This document shows, piece by piece, positions 14,629-19,328 of a stretch of 19,328 nt of DNA. Position 1 is the first letter of the stretch, and every line of letters begins with the position of its first letter. The notes beneath the pieces were generated by a model. The model saw nothing but the letters and a program-made list of their open reading frames with translations. It did not search any database and was not told the DNA's origin. The DNA is taken from NCBI GenBank assembly GCA_002292015.1, contig DBBD01000155.1, positions 1 through 19,328 of the forward strand, given 5' to 3'. The stretch comes from Firmicutes bacterium UBA993 (GTDB lineage: Bacteria; Bacillota; Dethiobacteria; DTU022). A program made the position numbers and the translations under genes.

Positions 14629-15957
14629 ATGGGTTTAACCGGTTTGGAAATCTATAAACACTTACCCAAAACAAACTGTAAAGACTGCGGTTTACCGACC
14701 TGCCTCGCTTTTGCAATGGCCCTGGCTTCTGGTAAGGGTTCCCTCGATTCCTGCCCGCATGTCACGGAAGAGACAAAGAGTGCGCTTGACGATGCCTCTG
14801 CTCCCCCGATCAAGCTGGTCAAGGCCGGTGTAGGAGATCACGTTGTCGAACTCGGTGAAGAAACCGAGATTTTCCGTCATGATAAGCGATTCTTTCATCC
14901 CACGGGCGTTGCCGTGTTGATCAGCGACCATGACGATGTAGCGGCCAAGGTGGAAGCATTTGAACAATTGGAGTTTCACCGGGTCGGTATGCACTACGTT
15001 ACCGATATGGTTGCCGTCAGGTGCGATTCCGGCGAAGCGGGCAAGTTCAAGGCCGCCGTGGAAACAGTTGCCGGCAAGACTAAAAAAGCAATAATTTTGG
15101 TAGCAGAAGATCCGGCCGCTATGGAAGCAGGCTTGAGCGCCGTAGCCGGCCGTAACCCGTTGATCTACGCCGCAACAGCAGCCAATTACGAGAAGATGGT
15201 TGCACTGGCCAAAGCCAACAGCTGTCCATTGGCTGTCAAGGGCACGAGCCTGGATGCCACAGCCGAGCTGGTGGAAAAGATTGTGGCCCTTGATTACAGG
15301 GAGCTCGTTCTTGACAGCGGGGCCCGTGAAACCAGCAAGGTGCTGGCCGACCTGACCCAGTTCAGGCGCCTGGCGGTACGCAAGAAGTTCCGCCCCTTCG
15401 GTTATCCGGCCATTGCCTTCACTTCCAAGGAAGATCCGCGTGAAGAAATTGTCCAGGCCGGTGCTTACCTAAGCAAGTATGCCGATATTGTTGTGCTTAA
15501 AGCTGACGCCAGGCAGCAACTGCTGCCGCTTCTCGCTTGGCGTCAGAACCTCTACACCGATCCGCAGAAACCGATCGCCGTTGAAGCAAAGCTTTACGAT
15601 ATTGGCGATGCTAATGAGAATTCCCCGCTTTACGTGACCACCAATTTTTCGCTTACCTACTTTATTGTTGAAAGCGAAGTTGAAAGCTCCCGTATCCCAA
15701 GCCGGATTCTCGCAGTTGATACCGGTGGTATTTCGGTGCTTACCGCCTATGCCGACAATAAGTTTTCTGCTGAAACCATTGCCGCTGCCATCAAAAAATC
15801 AGGCGCAGAAGATAAGGTGAATCACCGCAAACTGGTCTTGCCGGGCTATGTCGCCGTTCTTAAGGGCGCGCTGGAAGAAGAATCGGGCTGGGAAGTGATC
15901 GTCGGCCCGCGTGAAGCTTCCGGTATCACCAAGTTTTCGAAAGAAAACTTCGCGTAG
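14629..15957 (+). CDS. acsC: Corrinoid/iron-sulfur protein large subunit AcsC
   Basis: The gamma subunit of the CFeSP, which carries the methyl group between AcsE and AcsB on its cobalamin; 442 residues. The N-terminal domain holds the [4Fe-4S] cluster ligands Cys17, Cys20, Cys25 and Cys42 (NCKDCGLPTC, then DSCPH); this low-potential cluster re-reduces cob(II)amide. A TIM-barrel middle domain and the C-terminal cobalamin-binding domain (about 325-442) follow. The ATG at 14629 has AAAGGAG about 10 bases upstream. The 82-bp gap after acsB contains GGGACA/TGTCCC (14551-14556 with 14600-14605), a possible mRNA hairpin. It forms a heterodimer with AcsD, encoded next. Confidence 0.97.
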   Translation: MGLTGLEIYKHLPKTNCKDCGLPTCLAFAMALASGKGSLDSCPHVTEETKSALDDASAPPIKLVKAGVGDHVVELGEETEIFRHDKRFFHPTGVAVLISDHDDVAAKVEAFEQLEFHRVGMHYVTDMVAVRCDSGEAGKFKAAVETVAGKTKKAIILVAEDPAAMEAGLSAVAGRNPLIYAATAANYEKMVALAKANSCPLAVKGTSLDATAELVEKIVALDYRELVLDSGARETSKVLADLTQFRRLAVRKKFRPFGYPAIAFTSKEDPREEIVQAGAYLSKYADIVVLKADARQQLLPLLAWRQNLYTDPQKPIAVEAKLYDIGDANENSPLYVTTNFSLTYFIVESEVESSRIPSRILAVDTGGISVLTAYADNKFSAETIAAAIKKSGAEDKVNHRKLVLPGYVAVLKGALEEESGWEVIVGPREASGITKFSKENFA

Positions 15958-15974
15958 ACGAAGGGAGTAAAATA

Positions 15975-16952
15975 ATGACTGTAGAAATCCTAAAGGAGAA
16001 ATATAGAAATACAGTCGGCGAAGTCGTCCTCGGAGCCACCAGGGAACAAGGCGGCACCCGCAGCCATACCATTACCGTTGGCGGGGAAGGGGCTTTACCC
16101 TTTCTTCACTTTGAAGGTTCAATTCCCAACCGTCCGGTTTTGGCGCTGGAAATCTGGGATCTGGCACCCGCAGAATGGGGCCCGCTATTTGAAAAGTATT
16201 ACGGAGACGTCTGGAGCGATCCGGGTGCCTGGGCCAGTAAATGTGTCGATCAATACGGCGCAGATTTGATCCAACTCCGCCTAAAAGGTGCAGACCCCGA
16301 CACAAAAGGCGCCGCCGTTGAGGAATGTATCGCCGCCGTCAAAAAGGTGCTGGAGGCTGTAGGCGTGCCGCTGATTGTTGTTGGCTGTGGCAAGCCTGAA
16401 ATAGATAATGCCCTATATGCGCCGATCGCCGAGGCGGCAGCCGGTGAAAAACTGCTAATCGGCGTAGCCGAGCTTGAAAGCTACAAAGCCGTAACCAGTG
16501 CCTGCATGGCTAACCAGCATAACCTTATTGCCCAGTCGCCGATCGATATTAACATCTGTAAGCAGCTTAATATTCTCATTGCTGAGATGAGCACTGCCAT
16601 GGCCAACCGGATTATTATCGACCCGACCATTGCTGCTCTCGGTTACGGGATTGAATATTCTTACTCGATTATGGAGCGGGCTCGTAACGGCGCCCTCCAG
16701 GGCGACAAGATGCTGGCCATGCCGATGATCGGCAACGTGGGGATCGAAGCTTGGCGCACCAAGGAAGCTAACCAGCCTGAGGCTGATGAGCCGGCCTGGG
16801 GCGAGCAGGAAGAGCGCGGTATACTCTGGGAAGCAACCACGGCTATGGCTTACCTGCAATCTGGGATCGACATCATGGTCCTGCGTCACCCCGAAACCTT
16901 AAAAGTGATTAAGGCCACCATCGACGACCTGATGCAGGACAACAGTTATTAA
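15975..16952 (+). CDS. acsD: Corrinoid/iron-sulfur protein small subunit AcsD
   Basis: The beta subunit of the CFeSP, a TIM barrel of 325 residues that pairs with AcsC and helps cover the cobalamin and dock AcsE. Recognisable parts are the N-terminal ATREQGGTRSHTITVGG, the ALEIWDLAPAEWG segment, WASKCVDQYGADLIQLRLKG, the IVVGCGKPEID loop and the DPTIAALGYGIEYSYSIMERAR region, all typical of AcsD/CdhD. The ATG at 15975, with AGGGAG about 7 bases upstream, comes 17 bp after the acsC stop. A cytoplasmic protein of normal length. Confidence 0.96.
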   Translation: MTVEILKEKYRNTVGEVVLGATREQGGTRSHTITVGGEGALPFLHFEGSIPNRPVLALEIWDLAPAEWGPLFEKYYGDVWSDPGAWASKCVDQYGADLIQLRLKGADPDTKGAAVEECIAAVKKVLEAVGVPLIVVGCGKPEIDNALYAPIAEAAAGEKLLIGVAELESYKAVTSACMANQHNLIAQSPIDINICKQLNILIAEMSTAMANRIIIDPTIAALGYGIEYSYSIMERARNGALQGDKMLAMPMIGNVGIEAWRTKEANQPEADEPAWGEQEERGILWEATTAMAYLQSGIDIMVLRHPETLKVIKATIDDLMQDNSY

Positions 16953-16974
16953 AAAATAAGACAGGAGGTTCTGC

Positions 16975-17769
16975 ATGATAATTATTGGCGAGCGCATTAA
17001 CGGCATGTTTAAAGATATCGCCAGGGCGATCAAAGATCGCGATCCCGTCCCGGTTCAGGAATGGGCTCGCAAGCAGGAGCACAACGGTGCCCATTATCTC
17101 GATATCAATGTCGGCCCTAGCTCGCCGGACGCAGTAGGCGCCATGACCTGGTTGATTGAAGTGACCCAGGAGGCAAGCAAGCTCCCGCTCTGTCTCGACT
17201 CGACCAAATACGACGCTATAGAAGCAGGCCTTAAGATCTGCAGGCGGCCGGCGATGATCAACTCAGTCCCGGCTGAGAAGGCTAAAATGGAAAGGGTTTT
17301 CTCCATGGCTGCCGAATATGGAGCTGAAGTAATTTGCCTGGCTATGAATGAGGAGGGTATCCCCAAGAACGCCGATGTCCGGATCGCCCTTGCTGCCGAA
17401 CTGGTTGTCGTGGCTGACGGATTCGGTATCTCTCCTGAGATGCTTTACATCGACCCGCTGGTTCTGCCTTGCAACGTGGCCCAGGATCACGGGATCGAAG
17501 TACTGCGCACCCTGCGTGAGATTAAGCTGATTTCTGATCCGGCGCCGAAAACTGTGGTCGGCTTAAGCAACATATCCCAGGGCACTAAGAACCGTGCGTT
17601 GATCAACCGCACCTTTGCGGTTATGGCGATGGCCAACGGCCTCGATGCCGGCATTGTTGATGCTGACGACGATGAACTGATGGAAGCTATAGCTTCGGCC
17701 CGCATTATTCTCAACTTGGATATTTACTGTGATTCCTACGTGGACGTTTTTATGCAGCGCAACCGTTAA
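16975..17769 (+). CDS. acsE: Methyl-THF:corrinoid/iron-sulfur protein methyltransferase AcsE
   Basis: AcsE transfers the methyl group of methyl-tetrahydrofolate to cob(I)amide on the CFeSP. It has 264 residues in a single pterin-binding TIM barrel. Folate-contacting residues known from Moorella MeTr are at the same numbers: Asp75 (LCLDST), Asn96 (MINSV), Asp160 (YIDPLVLP) and Asn199 (GLSNISQG). GERINGMF at the N-terminus is the usual opening. The ATG at 16975 follows ACAGGAGG by about 7 bases, 22 bp after acsD. Its position after acsCD and before the methylene-THF reductase genes ties the two halves of the methyl branch. Confidence 0.97.
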   Translation: MIIIGERINGMFKDIARAIKDRDPVPVQEWARKQEHNGAHYLDINVGPSSPDAVGAMTWLIEVTQEASKLPLCLDSTKYDAIEAGLKICRRPAMINSVPAEKAKMERVFSMAAEYGAEVICLAMNEEGIPKNADVRIALAAELVVVADGFGISPEMLYIDPLVLPCNVAQDHGIEVLRTLREIKLISDPAPKTVVGLSNISQGTKNRALINRTFAVMAMANGLDAGIVDADDDELMEAIASARIILNLDIYCDSYVDVFMQRNR

Positions 17770-17831
17770 TGCCAAATCGGTTTTCCGGATCTAAAACATA
17801 AATTGCATCAACGAAAAGGGAAGGTGAAAGT

Positions 17832-18509
17832 ATGATAATTGCAGAACGTAAGCCGCTTGAAGAAATAGCAGCGATGGCTGCTCCTTACAAGCGGGTCTGC
17901 GTCCTCGGCTGCAACACCTGCGTGGCGGTCTGCATGGCCGGCGGAGAGAAAGAAGCCGAAGAAACAGCTGTACTTCTTCGCATCCACCGTAAAAGGGAGA
18001 ACGTGGCGGGTGAAGTTGAGGTTTTCTCGATTGAGCGTCAATGCGAATTCGAGATGATTGATGAAGTTTTGGAGAGACTAAAGAGTTACGATGTCGTCGT
18101 TTCGCTAGCCTGCGGTGTCGGCGTTCAGACCATGGTTGAGCACGTTCCGGCGCTGCGCGTGGTTCCCGGCCTCAATACCACCTCGATGGGTTACCCGATT
18201 GAGCAGGGTGTCTGGGTCGAACGCTGCCTCGGCTGCGGGGACTGTGTCCTGAACCTGACCATGGGCATCTGTCCGATCAGCCGCTGTGCCAAGAGCATCC
18301 TCAACGGGCCCTGCGGCGGCTCAGCCGAAGGCAAATGCGAGCTGGGCAAAGATGTCGACTGCGCCTGGCACCTGATTCACGAGCGTCTTTCGGCATTCGG
18401 GCGTCTGGCTGACCTCGATGAAATTCAGCCTCCTAAAAACTGGTCAACAGCACATCATGGTGGCAACAGAACCACGGTAAGGGAGGATGTTAGAATTGAT
18501 CGTGGGTAG
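17832..18509 (+). CDS. metV: MetV, Fe-S/zinc partner subunit of methylene-THF reductase
   Basis: A 225-residue cysteine-rich protein with the methylene-THF reductase C-terminal domain. In acetogens MetV forms a complex with MetF and is needed for its activity or for its link to other electron carriers. Cysteines are grouped as C23-x3-C27-x2-C30-x3-C34, then C132-x2-C135-x2-C138 (RCLGCGDC), C147, C152, C161, C169 and C177, enough for iron-sulfur and possibly zinc sites. The ATG at 17832 follows GGGAAGGTGAAAGT. It lies 62 bp after acsE and its end overlaps the metF start, which suggests coupled synthesis of the two subunits. No flavin or NADH-binding subunit gene is seen within the window. Confidence 0.9.
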   Translation: MIIAERKPLEEIAAMAAPYKRVCVLGCNTCVAVCMAGGEKEAEETAVLLRIHRKRENVAGEVEVFSIERQCEFEMIDEVLERLKSYDVVVSLACGVGVQTMVEHVPALRVVPGLNTTSMGYPIEQGVWVERCLGCGDCVLNLTMGICPISRCAKSILNGPCGGSAEGKCELGKDVDCAWHLIHERLSAFGRLADLDEIQPPKNWSTAHHGGNRTTVREDVRIDRG

Positions 18510-19328
18510 CAGACTTGAAAAAATGTTGGAAGCAGGACACTTTACGGTAACCGGTGAGCTCGGCCCGCCAAAAGGGGCCGATATCACCCAGATGAAACAC
18601 CATGCCGAAGGCATGCGCAATCACGTTGAAGCCTGTAACATTACTGATAACCAGACCGCCATCGTGCGCACTTCCAGCATCGCCTGTGGGGCAGCTTTGG
18701 TGCAGATGGGCATGGAGCCGATTATCCAGATTGTGACCCGTGACCGTAACCGGATCTGTATCCAGGCCGATGTTCTGGGTGCCCAGGCGTTGGGGATCAA
18801 AAATATTCTCTGTATCGCCGGGGACCACATGAAGTTCGGCAACGAACCCGGCTCCAAGGGCGTTTACGATATCGACACCCTGCAGCTCTTAAAGGGCTTA
18901 AAAGACCTGCGCGATGAGAAATGCTTCATGGGCGGTGAGAAACTCGATGGTGAAGTCAATTACTATCTGGGTGCGGTAGAAAACCCCTTTGCCGACCCCT
19001 TTGAGTTCAGGGTAGACCGGCTCGAGAAGAAGATCAGGGCCGGGGCCAGCTTCATCCAGACCCAGTGTATATTCGATCTCGACCGTTTCGAGCGCTTTAT
19101 GGCGTTGGTTCGTGAGCGCGGTTTGCACAAGAAGATCAAAATTCTAGGCGGAATTACCCCGATCAAATCGCTCGGCGCAGCCAAGTACATGAAGAACAAC
19201 GTCTCGGGGATTACCATCCCCGATGCCTTGATCGCGAGACTGACTGCCGCAGAAGACAAAAAAGCGGAAGGCCTGAAAATCGCTGTGGAGGCTATCGAAA
19301 GGTTAAAAGAGATCGAAGGCGTTCACGG
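18496..19328 (+). CDS. metF: 5,10-methylenetetrahydrofolate reductase MetF (3' end outside window)
   Basis: The open frame runs without a stop to the window edge (277 codons visible). MetF reduces methylene-THF to methyl-THF, the AcsE substrate, with a flavin. The N-terminal FTVTGELGPPKGAD is the family opening with the catalytic-site Glu, followed by a TIM-barrel pattern with ITDNQTA, QIVTRDRNR, LGIKNILCIAGDHMKFG and GASFIQTQCIFD (the usual GADFIxTQ motif). GGITPIKS is the last conserved strand seen. The best start is TTG at 18496, nine bases after GGGAGG, inside the last codons of metV; the ATG at 18487 directly abuts that ribosome site and the ATG at 18523 is a fallback. Visible length is close to a full metF of this type. 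Confidence 0.93.
   Translation, partial: MIVGSRLEKMLEAGHFTVTGELGPPKGADITQMKHHAEGMRNHVEACNITDNQTAIVRTSSIACGAALVQMGMEPIIQIVTRDRNRICIQADVLGAQALGIKNILCIAGDHMKFGNEPGSKGVYDIDTLQLLKGLKDLRDEKCFMGGEKLDGEVNYYLGAVENPFADPFEFRVDRLEKKIRAGASFIQTQCIFDLDRFERFMALVRERGLHKKIKILGGITPIKSLGAAKYMKNNVSGITIPDALIARLTAAEDKKAEGLKIAVEAIERLKEIEGVH

Overview
The window looks like a chromosomal segment of a Wood-Ljungdahl bacterium of the Firmicutes (class Clostridia; an acetogen, syntroph or sulfate reducer). Three things point there: a ctsR-mcsA-mcsB-clpC operon with a CtsR operator, a ThiI of the short type without a rhodanese domain beside its own cysteine desulfurase, and an acsB-acsC-acsD-acsE-metV-metF cluster. Species cannot be fixed from the sequence alone. 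Layout, left to right: (1) 1-1413, + strand: the 3' third of a 23S rRNA gene, a 23S-5S spacer carrying a 101-bp REPIN-like inverted repeat, a 5S rRNA gene and a strong terminator. (2) 1547-2807, - strand: two tandem, paralogous small membrane proteins and a stand-alone ModE-type winged-helix regulator. (3) 2990-5742, - strand: thiI preceded by a cysteine desulfurase (one operon, with a candidate 17-codon upstream ORF overlapping the desulfurase start), then a separately terminated NifU-like scaffold gene; together a sulfur-handling block for tRNA thiolation, thiamine and Fe-S clusters. (4) 6058-6981, + strand: a thioredoxin-reductase-family flavoprotein behind a near-consensus promoter. (5) 7175-11833, + strand: CtsR box, ctsR, mcsA, mcsB, clpC, the protein quality-control operon in which arginine phosphorylation marks proteins for ClpC-ClpP. 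(6) 11834-12332: a 499-bp gene-free region with a G+C-rich inverted repeat, a pyrimidine-rich repeat fragment, promoter candidates and a structured leader. (7) 12333 to the right edge, + strand: acetyl-CoA synthase, both corrinoid/iron-sulfur protein subunits, the methyltransferase, MetV and the 5' part of metF. The last block covers the end of the methyl branch and acetyl-CoA formation. MetF/MetV reduce methylene-THF to methyl-THF, AcsE moves the methyl group to cobalamin on AcsCD, and AcsB joins methyl, CO and CoA. The CO-producing subunit (CODH, acsA/cooS) and the usual accessory ATPases are not seen upstream of acsB, although they could lie past the right edge. The least explained sequences are the acsB leader, the REPIN-like element inside the rRNA operon, and the regulatory sites in front of the sulfur genes. 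No tRNA gene, CRISPR array, transposase gene or prophage was seen. Several genes (cysteine desulfurase, trxB-like, mcsB, metF) are best started at TTG codons.
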